DNA from: an uncultured Pelagibacteraceae bacterium
Lineage (GTDB): Bacteria > Pseudomonadota > Alphaproteobacteria > Pelagibacterales > Pelagibacteraceae
Assembly: GCA_902566365.1 (NCBI GenBank)
Contig: CACFIH010000002.1
Coordinates: forward strand, 1-64,000
DNA length: 64,000 nucleotides
Reading direction: 5' to 3'
Below, piece after piece: positions 8,638 through 17,203 of the stretch. The translations under genes and the position numbers were made by a program. Below the pieces are notes generated by a model, which was not told where the DNA came from, did no database searches, and worked only from the letters and a program-made list of their open reading frames with translations. The first letter of the stretch is position 1; every line of letters starts with the position of its first letter.

Positions 8638-9806
8638 TTATTAGGTGTAAGTAATATCAAGAAGTAACCAAATAATGTGGATAAAAGTGACCCAGTAAGA
8701 ACTCCTATTTTTACACCATCCATATATTGCATATTTTCTATAAAAGCTAAATTTCCAACAAAAAGACTCATTGTGAAACCAATACCAGTTAGGACTCCAA
8801 CACCATAAAAATTAAACCAGTTCGAGTTATTTGGCATCTGGGCTATTTTGGTTTTTATAGCAATATAAGAAAAAACAAAAACTCCCAACTGTTTTCCTAC
8901 AAATAATCCTAACAGTATTCCTAATGGTACTTTATTCAATAATGAGGCAAATGATAAACCTTCTAGTGAAACACCAGCGTTAGCAAAAGCAAATAATGGC
9001 ATGATACCAAAAGCAACATATGGACTTATTGCATGTTCAATCTTTATTAATAAAGAAAAATCTTTCTCTTTTTTTCTGTGGGGGATAGTCATAGCTAATA
9101 AAACTCCAGCTATTGTTGCATGAATACCAGAATTATGAGTAAAATCCCATAGAAGAAGACCAACAATTAAATAAGGTAAGAATTTTTTTATATTAAATTT
9201 GTTAATAACTAATAAGACTATAAACGCCAATAACATCAAACTTAAATATTTGATACTTAGGTCTCCAGAATAAAATAATGCAATAATCACAATAGCCCCT
9301 AAATCATCGATAATAGCTAATGCAGTCAAAAAAACTTTTAGAGATAGAGGCACACGTTTTCCCAATAAAGACAAAACTCCTAATGAAAAAGCTATATCTG
9401 TAGCCGAGGGTATTGCCCATCCATTTAAAGTTTCGCTATCTCCAAAATTAATAAATATATAAAATAATGCAGGAATTAACATTCCGCCAACAGCTGCAAT
9501 TATTGGAAGTAGCGCTTGTTTAATATTGGAAAGTTCACCTTGTAAAAATTCTCTTTTAATCTCTAAAGTAACAAAAAAAAAGAATATTGCCATCAAAGCA
9601 TCATTTATCCAATGTAGAACTGATAGTTTTAATCCGAAATCATTTATTCCAATGAACAAATATTGATCTAAAGTTGAAAAATATAATTCTGATAGACCTG
9701 AATTACTTATTATTAATGCAATTATTGCTGCAAATAATAGAACCAATCCACTAGCAGCTTCAAGTTTAAAAAACCAAATAAAGGGTTTCGACAAATAATT
9801 AATCAT
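8634..9806 (-). CDS. nhaA: Na+/H+ antiporter NhaA
   Basis: An inner-membrane antiporter that exports Na+ in exchange for protons. At 390 residues it matches the family length. The ion-binding aspartates are seen as D167-D168 (A-L-A-I-I-D-D-L-G-A) with D137 in A-T-D-I-A-F on the preceding helix, and about twelve hydrophobic helices are evident. It lies directly between the zinc-ribbon gene (1 nt away) and the peroxidase gene (4 nt overlap). Sodium handling fits a marine organism. Confidence 0.94.
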   Translation of the reverse strand: MINYLSKPFIWFFKLEAASGLVLLFAAIIALIISNSGLSELYFSTLDQYLFIGINDFGLKLSVLHWINDALMAIFFFFVTLEIKREFLQGELSNIKQALLPIIAAVGGMLIPALFYIFINFGDSETLNGWAIPSATDIAFSLGVLSLLGKRVPLSLKVFLTALAIIDDLGAIVIIALFYSGDLSIKYLSLMLLAFIVLLVINKFNIKKFLPYLIVGLLLWDFTHNSGIHATIAGVLLAMTIPHRKKEKDFSLLIKIEHAISPYVAFGIMPLFAFANAGVSLEGLSFASLLNKVPLGILLGLFVGKQLGVFVFSYIAIKTKIAQMPNNSNWFNFYGVGVLTGIGFTMSLFVGNLAFIENMQYMDGVKIGVLTGSLLSTLFGYFLILLTPNK

Positions 9807-10253
9807 TTAATTTAGATCTTTAGCAAAAAGTATTAAATCTCTCAAGGTCTCAAATAAATTATATAATACAAGTTCTAAATTAGGAAAAAAATTGCTTAAA
9901 GGATTTTTAAATGTATCTAATACAATTATAATTGCAATAAAAGTTATTATAAAAACAATTATATAACTTAAAAATTTGCTAAAAGTAAAATTATATTTTG
10001 GTTGATATGCTACTAATTCTGATCGAGATTTATTATGTATATCAGATTTCATTTTATCAGTATATTCTTTTTCATATTTAATCTTTTTTTCTTTAACAGA
10101 ATCATCAGTTAATGGTTTATTTTGTTTATTGTCATTTTTATTAAAGAACCATGTTTGATCACACGATCCACATTTTAATAATCTACCTTTATCTGGAATT
10201 AAATTTTCATCTAATTCAAATTTTTTTTCACCACATGGGCAAATAATTATCAT
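9807..10253 (-). CDS. Zinc-ribbon (MJ0042-type) single-pass membrane protein
   Basis: A 148-residue protein with an N-terminal zinc ribbon: C5-x-C7 and C28-x2-C31 with the surrounding M-I-I-I-C-P and L-L-K-C-G-S-C-D-Q-T-W-F-F typical of the MJ0042 finger-like domain of alphaproteobacteria. A charged, lysine-rich middle (residues 40-85) leads to one hydrophobic helix (about residues 92-112), then a short tail. Function is not known for this family. It is the first gene of a minus-strand run with nhaA, and faces the tRNA-Pro gene across a short intergenic gap. Confidence 0.7.
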   Translation of the reverse strand: MIIICPCGEKKFELDENLIPDKGRLLKCGSCDQTWFFNKNDNKQNKPLTDDSVKEKKIKYEKEYTDKMKSDIHNKSRSELVAYQPKYNFTFSKFLSYIIVFIITFIAIIIVLDTFKNPLSNFFPNLELVLYNLFETLRDLILFAKDLN

Positions 10254-10309
10254 AAGCTTTATATAACAGATTCTGATTAAAAATACTTCATTTTACACAT
10301 CTTTATACA

Positions 10310-10337
10310 TTGAAAAAATAAATAAGTACTGTATTAG
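10310..10337 (+). promoter_or_regulatory. Candidate sigma-70 promoter of tRNA-Pro
   Basis: TTGAAA at 10310-10315 and TATTAG at 10332-10337 are 16 nt apart and end 9 nt before the tRNA. The -10 element lies inside a 7-bp inverted repeat, AAGTACT (10324-10330) and AGTACTT (10336-10342). This is a reading by eye in AT-rich DNA. Confidence 0.4.
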
Positions 10338-10346
10338 TACTTCATT

Positions 10347-10423
<77 letters not shown>

Positions 10424-10429
10424 TCTGTT

Positions 10430-10711
10430 ATGAAAAAAGCAAAAATATATATACCTAACAAAAGTCCAATGCAATCCGGTCTAGGAAAGACAAATAAATG
10501 GATTTTAGAATTTGAATCAAAAGACCCTACAATAAATCCGTTAATGGGATGGGAAAGTTCATCAGATACACTTTCTGAATTGAAACTGGAATTTTCATCA
10601 AAAGAGAAGGCTATTGATTATGCAAAAAAAAAGAAAATTGAATTTGAAATAAAGGAGCCAAAAAAAAGAAAAGTGGTTAAAAAGTCATATGGAGATAATT
10701 TTCTAAATTAA
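10430..10711 (+). CDS. NADH dehydrogenase (complex I) accessory subunit, NDUFS4-like (ETC complex I subunit)
   Basis: A 93-residue soluble protein matching the alphaproteobacterial homologue of mitochondrial NDUFS4 / 18 kDa subunit. The diagnostic segments are A-K-I-Y-I-P-N-K-S-P-M-Q-S-G, W-I-L-E-F-E near residue 25, P-L-M-G-W-E-S-S-S-D-T near residue 37, and a C-terminal K-S-Y-G-D-N-F. The protein is thought to stabilise the peripheral arm of complex I. It is not near the nuo operon here; it starts 6 nt after tRNA-Pro and is followed 4 nt later by the SbmA-like gene. Confidence 0.88.
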   Translation: MKKAKIYIPNKSPMQSGLGKTNKWILEFESKDPTINPLMGWESSSDTLSELKLEFSSKEKAIDYAKKKKIEFEIKEPKKRKVVKKSYGDNFLN

Positions 10712-10715
10712 ATAA

Positions 10716-11708
10716 ATGTTTAAATTTTTCACTCAAAAAAAATGGCACTTATGGAGCATTGGCGGAACTATATTAATTTTACTTGCTACCTGGTATCAAG
10801 TTCAACTAGATGTAAGAATCAATGAGTGGTTTGGTGAATTCTATGACACTCTTCAAAAAGCTTTAACAGAACCAAATTCAGTTACTGAAAAAGAATTTAT
10901 CGCATATTTGTTTACATTTGCAAAAATTGCAGCTGTATATATTCTAGTAGTTATATTTAGTGATTATTTTACTAGCCATTGGACTTTTAGATGGAGAACA
11001 GCTATGGCTGATTTTTATCATGATAAATGGGACTATGCATCTTCAATTGAAGGTGCCTCACAAAGAGTTCAAGAAGATACACTAAAATTTGCAAGAATAA
11101 TGGAAGGTCTTGGTGCTGAATTGTTAAGAAGTTTGATGACTTTAATAGCATTTACACCAATCTTATGGGGTTTATCAAAAAGTATTACTGTTCTTCCTTG
11201 GATTGGTGAGGTTGAACATGCATTAGTTTGGGTTGCTATATTATCTGCTTTGGGAGGTACATTTTTATTGGCAAGTGTTGGGATAAAACTCCCAGGGATT
11301 GAATATGATATTCAAAAAGAGGAGGCTGCATACAGAAAAGAATTGGTACTAGGAGAAGATTTTAAAGAAAGTGCACAACCCCAAAAAATAACAGATCTTT
11401 ATGGAGGAGTACGTAAAATTCATTATAAGATGTATTTTCATTATCTTTATTTCAATGCAGTTAAATGGAGTTATTTACAAGGAATGGTAATTGTTCCTTA
11501 TTTAGCTTTAGCACCAACGATTGTAACTGGTGCAATTACATTAGGCTTTGTTCAACAAATAATTAGAGCTTTTGGAAGAGTTGAAACTTCACTTCAATAT
11601 TTAGTTAGAAGTTGGCCAATTATTGTTGAACTTATATCTGTATGGAAACGATTAAGAGAATTCGAACAAAAATTAAAGAAGAATGACTCTTTAGAACAAA
11701 TAACTTAA
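10716..11708 (+). CDS. SbmA/BacA-like inner-membrane peptide transporter
   Basis: A 330-residue membrane protein with the SbmA/BacA family pattern: a W-F-G-E-F-Y-D-T-L-Q segment near residue 34, F-R-W-R-T-A-M-A-D-F-Y near residue 90, and I-E-G-A-S-Q-R-V-Q-E-D-T near residue 112, the most conserved motif of the family. About six to seven hydrophobic helices are visible and no ATPase domain follows, as in SbmA, which uses the proton gradient. Such proteins import peptides and other small cargo; BacA-type proteins also affect very-long-chain lipid A acylation. It abuts glpX by 1 nt. Confidence 0.85.
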   Translation: MFKFFTQKKWHLWSIGGTILILLATWYQVQLDVRINEWFGEFYDTLQKALTEPNSVTEKEFIAYLFTFAKIAAVYILVVIFSDYFTSHWTFRWRTAMADFYHDKWDYASSIEGASQRVQEDTLKFARIMEGLGAELLRSLMTLIAFTPILWGLSKSITVLPWIGEVEHALVWVAILSALGGTFLLASVGIKLPGIEYDIQKEEAAYRKELVLGEDFKESAQPQKITDLYGGVRKIHYKMYFHYLYFNAVKWSYLQGMVIVPYLALAPTIVTGAITLGFVQQIIRAFGRVETSLQYLVRSWPIIVELISVWKRLREFEQKLKKNDSLEQIT

Positions 11709-12649
11709 TGATTTTAGATAAAAAATTTGAAAATTTGTTCTTAAATGTATGTAACAGAGCTGCTTTGTCATCTCATTATTTAGTTGGAAAAAATGATAAA
11801 ATCGCTGCAGATAAAGCAGCAGTAGACTCTATGAGATCAGAATTAAACAAAATAGATATGAAAGGTAAAATTGTAATCGGAGAAGGTGAATTAGATGAAG
11901 CACCAATGTTATATATTGGTGAAAAGGTTGGTACAAATAAGGGCCCCCTATTAGATATCGCTGTTGATCCACTTGAGGGAACTAATTTTGCTGCACAAAA
12001 TTTGCCAGGCGCTTTATCAGTAATATGTGTTGCTCAAAAATCAAATCTCTTAAATGCTCCTGAAACTTATATGAACAAAATATCAGTAAATTGTACTGAG
12101 CCCAACGTAGTAGATTTAGATTATTCATTAAAAAAAAATATTTATAATTTGGCTGAATATAAAAATAAAAAACCTGAGAATCTAACAGCTTGTATTTTAG
12201 ACAGGCCTAGACATCTAGAAACAATAAATGAATTAAAAAAATTAAAAGTTAATTTAAGACTTATAACTGATGGAGATATATCAGGAGCACTATTAGTAAC
12301 CAATGAAAAATATGGTGTAGATATTTTTTTAGGAATAGGGGGTGGTCCAGAAGGTGTTTTAGCAGCTTCTGCTTTAGATGCTTTTGATTGTAATTTTCAG
12401 GGTAGATTTTTATTTAATACTGAGAAGGACAAAAATAGAGCAAAAAAAATGGGGATTAAAGATCTAAACAAAAAATATAGTATTAATGAAATTGTTTCGG
12501 GCGACTCAATTTTTTGTGCAACAGGAGTGACTTCGGGCGATTTAGTGTCAGGTATTGAAATAGAAAATGATGATTTTATATCTGAAACTTTAATTACACA
12601 TAAATCAACAAATATGAAAAAAATAATAAAAACTAGACAGAAAATTTAA
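11708..12649 (+). CDS. glpX: Class II fructose-1,6-bisphosphatase
   Basis: Hydrolyses fructose 1,6-bisphosphate in gluconeogenesis. The GlpX metal- and substrate-binding motifs are present: G-E-G-E-L-D-E-A-P-M-L near residue 58, D-P-L-E-G-T-N-F near residue 88 and G-I-G-G-G-P-E-G-V near residue 215. At 313 residues it has normal length. No class I FBPase is seen in the window. The start codon overlaps the stop of the SbmA-like gene (TAATG), and tRNA-Glu follows 44 nt downstream. Confidence 0.93.
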   Translation: MILDKKFENLFLNVCNRAALSSHYLVGKNDKIAADKAAVDSMRSELNKIDMKGKIVIGEGELDEAPMLYIGEKVGTNKGPLLDIAVDPLEGTNFAAQNLPGALSVICVAQKSNLLNAPETYMNKISVNCTEPNVVDLDYSLKKNIYNLAEYKNKKPENLTACILDRPRHLETINELKKLKVNLRLITDGDISGALLVTNEKYGVDIFLGIGGGPEGVLAASALDAFDCNFQGRFLFNTEKDKNRAKKMGIKDLNKKYSINEIVSGDSIFCATGVTSGDLVSGIEIENDDFISETLITHKSTNMKKIIKTRQKI

Positions 12650-12693
12650 GACTTGATTAATAATATTTTATACAATAAAAAAACTAGCAATTT

Positions 12694-12768
12694 GGTCCCT
12701 TCGTCTATCGGTTAGGACACGTGGTTTTCATCCTCGAAAGAGGGGTTCGATTCCCCTAGGGACCGCCA
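12694..12768 (+). tRNA. tRNA-Glu (anticodon UUC)
   Basis: A 75-nt cloverleaf: acceptor GGTCCCT/AGGGACC, anticodon stem with loop TTTTCAT (anticodon TTC), and T-arm GGGG-TTCGATT-CCCC. The G discriminator is followed by encoded CCA. The last 13 nt overlap, in antisense, the 3' end of the adjacent minus-strand glycosyltransferase gene. This tRNA marks the left edge of the accessory segment that ends near a tyrosine recombinase, the usual place for island insertion. Confidence 0.97.
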
Positions 12769-13730
12769 TATAGATCTTTATAGTATTTTTTCCACAGATC
12801 TAACCATTTTTCATTAATTGCAGGCACGCCTCTTGATATATGATAAGATAATGAGCTTATTGGTGCAAAACAATAATTTGTTTTGAATATTTCATGAAGA
12901 GGTTTCTCGAAAGGATCATTATTCTTTTCTCCAACCTGTCTAATTTGTTTTTTAAAAATTTGAAAAAGCTCCTTAGAAAACATTATTGTTAGGAGTGTTT
13001 CTTCTACTTTTCTCCATCGATAATCTTTGCCAAATAAAAGAAAAGTATTATAAGTTGAATCGTAATAAAATGGGTAGTCACTAGGACATAAAAAAATATC
13101 TTTTTTAATAAGTGAAGAAAACCTGGAAAAAGAGATTATCATTTCCTCTATACTGTTTAGTTCAAATAAATAATCATCTTCAACGAAAAAAATAATGTCT
13201 TGAGCATTTTCAGCTTGATCACAACATTCAAGGTAGGTTCCTCTATTTCCGCTAATTTTTGAATAAATTAATTTTGAATTTATTTGATCACACTTTAAAA
13301 GTTGAAGTAATTCATTATTAAATTTTTCATCTTGATTTTCAAATTCAGTTATAAGATTTATTGTAACATTTAAATTTTTTTTACTTACAAAATTTAGAAT
13401 ACTTTCTTTTAAACTACATAAGCAAACCTTGATTAATATTTTTTTATCAATATTTGGGACAATCCTTTTCCATCTCTCAGTAGAATTCCATAGTGCATTA
13501 TTTGGAGCAAATCTAAAATAAATATCAAGATTATCTATTTTTCTTTTTAAATCTAAAAAACCGTTTGATAGAATTATTGATTTTTCATTTAGTTCAAAAT
13601 GATTTGATCCTTGATTCTGATAATTAGGATTTACCAAATTTAAAGTTTCCTTTTCAATAGCGTACAAATTAAATATTTTTAATATGAATCTCTTCAATTT
13701 GCTTTGTTTGTTATATTTCCTGGGGAACAT
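12756..13730 (-). CDS. Putative GT-A-type glycosyltransferase
   Basis: A 324-residue protein I assign only to a fold class. It has a nucleotide-sugar-binding look: G-N-R-G-T-Y near residue 160, then F-F-V-E-D-D-Y-L-F near residue 178, which resembles the D-x-D metal motif of GT-A enzymes, and a late acidic/aromatic segment. The N-terminal 90 residues are not recognised. The final codons and the stop (D-L-Y-G-G-P, then TAG) are read from the complement of the tRNA-Glu 3' end. The opposite orientation to the other sugar genes, with the GIY-YIG gene diverging 61 nt away, suggests independent acquisition. Confidence 0.6.
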   Translation of the reverse strand: MFPRKYNKQSKLKRFILKIFNLYAIEKETLNLVNPNYQNQGSNHFELNEKSIILSNGFLDLKRKIDNLDIYFRFAPNNALWNSTERWKRIVPNIDKKILIKVCLCSLKESILNFVSKKNLNVTINLITEFENQDEKFNNELLQLLKCDQINSKLIYSKISGNRGTYLECCDQAENAQDIIFFVEDDYLFELNSIEEMIISFSRFSSLIKKDIFLCPSDYPFYYDSTYNTFLLFGKDYRWRKVEETLLTIMFSKELFQIFKKQIRQVGEKNNDPFEKPLHEIFKTNYCFAPISSLSYHISRGVPAINEKWLDLWKKYYKDLYGGP

Positions 13731-13791
13731 AAATTTAATTAAATATCTTTAATCATATTAATAAATAACTAATAATCATCTAAAAATCATA

Positions 13792-14049
13792 ATGAATTTT
13801 TATGTATATATCATCATAACTAAAAGAAGAAATAGACATATTACATATGTTGGATATACCAATAATCTTTTAAGAAGATTATTACAACATAATAATTCTA
13901 AAGGTGCAAAATTTACTAGAGGAAATACATGGCATTTAATATATAAGAAAAAATTTGATAACAAATCAAGTGCTATGAAAGAAGAATATAATTTGAAAAA
14001 AAATTATTATTTACGTAATAAAATAAAATATAAGTATCTTAACAAATGA
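13792..14049 (+). CDS. Single-domain GIY-YIG family nuclease-like protein
   Basis: An 85-residue protein consisting of only the GIY-YIG fold: Y-V-Y-I-I near residue 4, T-Y-V-G-Y-T-N-N-L near residue 18, R-R-L-L-Q-H-N with the conserved Arg and His, and a late acidic E-Y-N-L-K-K helix that would carry the metal-binding Glu. It belongs with the small COG2827/YhbQ-like proteins, whose cellular role is not settled. The stop overlaps the next glycosyltransferase by 4 nt (ATGA), so it is transcribed into the sugar genes although a functional link is unlikely. Confidence 0.82.
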   Translation: MNFYVYIIITKRRNRHITYVGYTNNLLRRLLQHNNSKGAKFTRGNTWHLIYKKKFDNKSSAMKEEYNLKKNYYLRNKIKYKYLNK

Positions 14050-16160
14050 AAATAGCAATTTTACTTCCTTATAAAGAAAATTATTCAATGAAATATTCAG
14101 GAGCTGTTTCAATACATGTCAAAAATTTATTAAAACATTCAAAATTTAAAAAGGATATAAAAATTTATGGATCAACAGAATATCGTGATTATTTATCTAA
14201 GAATTATATAAATTTAGATATTAAAAGAAAAATACTTCAAAGTAGTAACAAGCGATATCTTAATAGGTTTTTAGATTATTACGAAAAATCAAAATGGAAT
14301 ATTGTTGAAATACATAATCGTCCTAATTATGTGAATAAAATATCTGAAAATACAAGTTCAAAAATTATTTTATATTTTCATAATAACCCAATCAATTTAT
14401 CAGGATCAAAATCAATAAATGAGAGACTAAAACTTTTAAAAAAATGTGTTTTGATTTTATTCAATAGTCATTGGACTAAAAAAAATTTTTTTAAGGGTAT
14501 AGATGAAAATTTGTATAAGGAAAAAGTTGATATTGTTTATCAATCAACAAAAAAATCTAAAGTCAATTTTAGTAAAAAACAAAATTTAATTACTTTTATC
14601 GGAAAGCTTAATACTTCAAAGGGCTACGATATTTTCGGAAAGGCTATAATCAAAATATTAGAAAAATATCCTTCTTGGAAATCTATAGTAATAGGTGACG
14701 AACCAAGAGAAAAACTTTTTTTTAATCATAAGAACTTAAAAATATACTCATTTAAAGAAAATAAATTTGTTTTAAATGTTTTAAAGAAAACAAGTATTTC
14801 TGTTGCTTGTTCAAGATGGGAAGAGCCTTTTGGTAGATCAAGTTTAGAGGCAAATAGCTTAGGATGTTTAACAATAATTACCAATAGAGGTGGACTTCCT
14901 GAAACTACTAAAAATCCTATAATATTAAAAAAATTAGATCATGTTTCACTTATTTCTTTAATTGAGAAATATATTTTAAATAAATCTTTAAGAATAAAAA
15001 TCCAAAAATTAAACTACAAAAATTTTTATTTAACTAATGAATTTGTATCAAAACAAACTGATAAAATAAGATCCAAATTAATTGAAATAAAAAAAATAAT
15101 AAATATAAAAAAAAATATTAAACCTAAGATTATTCATATAACTAATTTTAATATAAGACATTTCGGTCGTCTGCAGTTTAATACCAGTGTAAGGATTAAT
15201 AATGGTTTAATAAGAAATGGGTGTAATGTTTTAAGTATTTCTGATAGAGATTTAATTAACCTTAAAAAATCATTAATTGATACATCTGGCGAAAAATATC
15301 TTAACAATTTAATTGAAAATACAGTTAATAACTTCAAGCCAGATTTAATTATTCTTGGGCATGCTGATAAAGTAAATAATCAAATGTTACAATCAATTAG
15401 AGATGAGCATAATCATTTAAAGATTTCTCAATGGTTCTTAGATCCTTTGAATAAAGATGGTCCTGATTATAAAAAAAATAAAGAGAGAATTTTAGACAAG
15501 ATAGATGTTGTAGACTCTACATTTATAACAACTGATCCCAAATCAATAAAATTTAAAACAGATAATACTTTTTTTATACCTAACCCATGTGACAAATCTT
15601 TAGATAATCTTAAAATTTACAATTATAAACCTGAAAATGATCTATTTTATGCAATTAGTCATGGCGTACATAGAGGTGTTTTAAGACAAGGTAAAAAAGA
15701 TGATAGAGAAATTTTTATTAGTAAATTATTAAACAAATGTCACGGTATTAAATTCGATTTGTATGGAATGTTCAATAAACAACCAATATGGGGAAATGAA
15801 TTTCTCAAGAAAATTTCAAATTCTAAGATGGGACTGAACTTAAGTAGAGGCAAACCAATAAAATATTATAGTAGCGATAGGATTGCTCAATTAATGGGAA
15901 ATGGTCTCTTAACTTTAATAGATAAACAAACTTTTTATGGAGATTTTTTTAATAATAATGAAATGGTTTTCTATGAAAATTTAGATGATCTTTCCGAAAA
16001 AATAAATAAATATTCTAAAGATGATAAATTAAGAAGAAAAATTGCAAAAAATGGTCATAATAAATATCATAAATTTTTTAATTCAGAGATTTTGGCAAGA
16101 TTTATAATTGAAAGAAGTTTAGGCATTAACACAAAAAATAAGTTTTTATGGGAAAAATAA
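14046..16160 (+). CDS. Two-domain glycosyltransferase (GT4 plus CgeB-like GT1 domain)
   Basis: A 704-residue protein with two GT-B-type halves. Residues 1-335 form a GT4 enzyme: F-I-G-K-L-N-T-S-K-G-Y near residue 183 and the E-x7-E donor motif W258-E-E-P-F-G-R-S-S-L-E. From about residue 360 a second unit begins (K-I-I-H-I-T-N-F-N) and ends in a domain like the CgeB C-terminal glycosyltransferase (G-L-N-L-S-R-G near residue 598, then D-R-I-A-Q-L-M-G-N-G). Two catalytic units in one chain suggest consecutive sugar additions to a surface polysaccharide. It overlaps the GIY-YIG gene by 4 nt and gmd by 13 nt. Donor and acceptor are unknown. Confidence 0.78.
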   Translation: MKIAILLPYKENYSMKYSGAVSIHVKNLLKHSKFKKDIKIYGSTEYRDYLSKNYINLDIKRKILQSSNKRYLNRFLDYYEKSKWNIVEIHNRPNYVNKISENTSSKIILYFHNNPINLSGSKSINERLKLLKKCVLILFNSHWTKKNFFKGIDENLYKEKVDIVYQSTKKSKVNFSKKQNLITFIGKLNTSKGYDIFGKAIIKILEKYPSWKSIVIGDEPREKLFFNHKNLKIYSFKENKFVLNVLKKTSISVACSRWEEPFGRSSLEANSLGCLTIITNRGGLPETTKNPIILKKLDHVSLISLIEKYILNKSLRIKIQKLNYKNFYLTNEFVSKQTDKIRSKLIEIKKIINIKKNIKPKIIHITNFNIRHFGRLQFNTSVRINNGLIRNGCNVLSISDRDLINLKKSLIDTSGEKYLNNLIENTVNNFKPDLIILGHADKVNNQMLQSIRDEHNHLKISQWFLDPLNKDGPDYKKNKERILDKIDVVDSTFITTDPKSIKFKTDNTFFIPNPCDKSLDNLKIYNYKPENDLFYAISHGVHRGVLRQGKKDDREIFISKLLNKCHGIKFDLYGMFNKQPIWGNEFLKKISNSKMGLNLSRGKPIKYYSSDRIAQLMGNGLLTLIDKQTFYGDFFNNNEMVFYENLDDLSEKINKYSKDDKLRRKIAKNGHNKYHKFFNSEILARFIIERSLGINTKNKFLWEK

Positions 16161-17203
16161 ATAAGAGAAAAAAAGTTGCAATAATATTTGGTATTACAGG
16201 TCAAGACGGTTCATATTTAGCTGAATTTTTACTAAAAAAAAATTACATTATTCATGGCGTAAAAAGAAGATCTTCTAGTGCTAATACTGAGAGAATTGAT
16301 CACATATTTGACAGTATTAATTTTAGAAATAAAAACTTTTTTATTCATTATGGTGATATAACCGACAGTTCAAGTATACTAAGCCTTTTAAATAAAGTAA
16401 AACCTGACGAAATTTATAATCTTGCAGCACAAAGTCATGTAAAAGTTTCTTTTGATATACCTGAATATACAGCTAATAGTACTGCACTAGGGGCTTTAAG
16501 AATCTTGGAATCAATTAAAATTTTGAATTTAAAAAAAACTAAATATTACCAAGCATCAAGTTCAGAAATGTTTGGTAAACAAGTTAGTAAAAAATCTCAA
16601 AATGAAAAAACTTCTTTTCATCCTATGTCCATATACGGAGTTTCAAAAGTTTTTGCTTATCATACATCGGTTTTTTATAGAGAAGCTTACGGCATCTTTG
16701 CTTCAAATGGAATTTTATTTAACCATGAGTCTCCAAGAAGAGGCCCAACATTTGTAACAAAAAAAATTATTCAAGGATTAGTTAGAATTAAACTTAAAAA
16801 ACAAAAATTTCTATCTCTTGGAAACTTATATGCTGTTAGAGATTGGGGTCATGCACAAGATTACGTTGAGACAATGTGGAAAATTTTACAATATAAAAAA
16901 GCAGATGACTGGGTTATTGCTACCAATGTAGAGATGTCAGTAAAGAAATTTATAAACAAATGTGCAAAAAAACTTAATATAAATATAATATGGAAAAATA
17001 AAGGATTAAATGAAGTTGGTATTAATAAAGATAATAATGAGGTAGTCATCAAATTAGACAAAAAATATATTAGACCAGGTGAAGTTAATTATTTAAGAGG
17101 AGATTATTCTAAAGCAAAAAAGCTCCTTAAATGGAAACCCAAATATACTGTTGATTACTTAATAGAAGATATGATTAGATATGAAAAAAATTTATACAAA
17201 TAA
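16148..17203 (+). CDS. gmd: GDP-mannose 4,6-dehydratase
   Basis: Converts GDP-D-mannose to GDP-4-keto-6-deoxy-D-mannose, the branch point for deoxyhexoses. The Rossmann motif is G15-I-T-G-Q-D-G-S-Y-L, the R-R-S-S segment near residue 40 is characteristic of Gmd, the catalytic S-S-S-E-M-F-G lies at about 137-143 and Y163-G-V-S-K167 is the SDR dyad. At 351 residues it is full length. It starts 13 nt inside the preceding glycosyltransferase gene and overlaps the DegT-family gene by 23 nt, which ties the two sugar enzymes together. Confidence 0.93.
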   Translation: MGKINKRKKVAIIFGITGQDGSYLAEFLLKKNYIIHGVKRRSSSANTERIDHIFDSINFRNKNFFIHYGDITDSSSILSLLNKVKPDEIYNLAAQSHVKVSFDIPEYTANSTALGALRILESIKILNLKKTKYYQASSSEMFGKQVSKKSQNEKTSFHPMSIYGVSKVFAYHTSVFYREAYGIFASNGILFNHESPRRGPTFVTKKIIQGLVRIKLKKQKFLSLGNLYAVRDWGHAQDYVETMWKILQYKKADDWVIATNVEMSVKKFINKCAKKLNINIIWKNKGLNEVGINKDNNEVVIKLDKKYIRPGEVNYLRGDYSKAKKLLKWKPKYTVDYLIEDMIRYEKNLYK

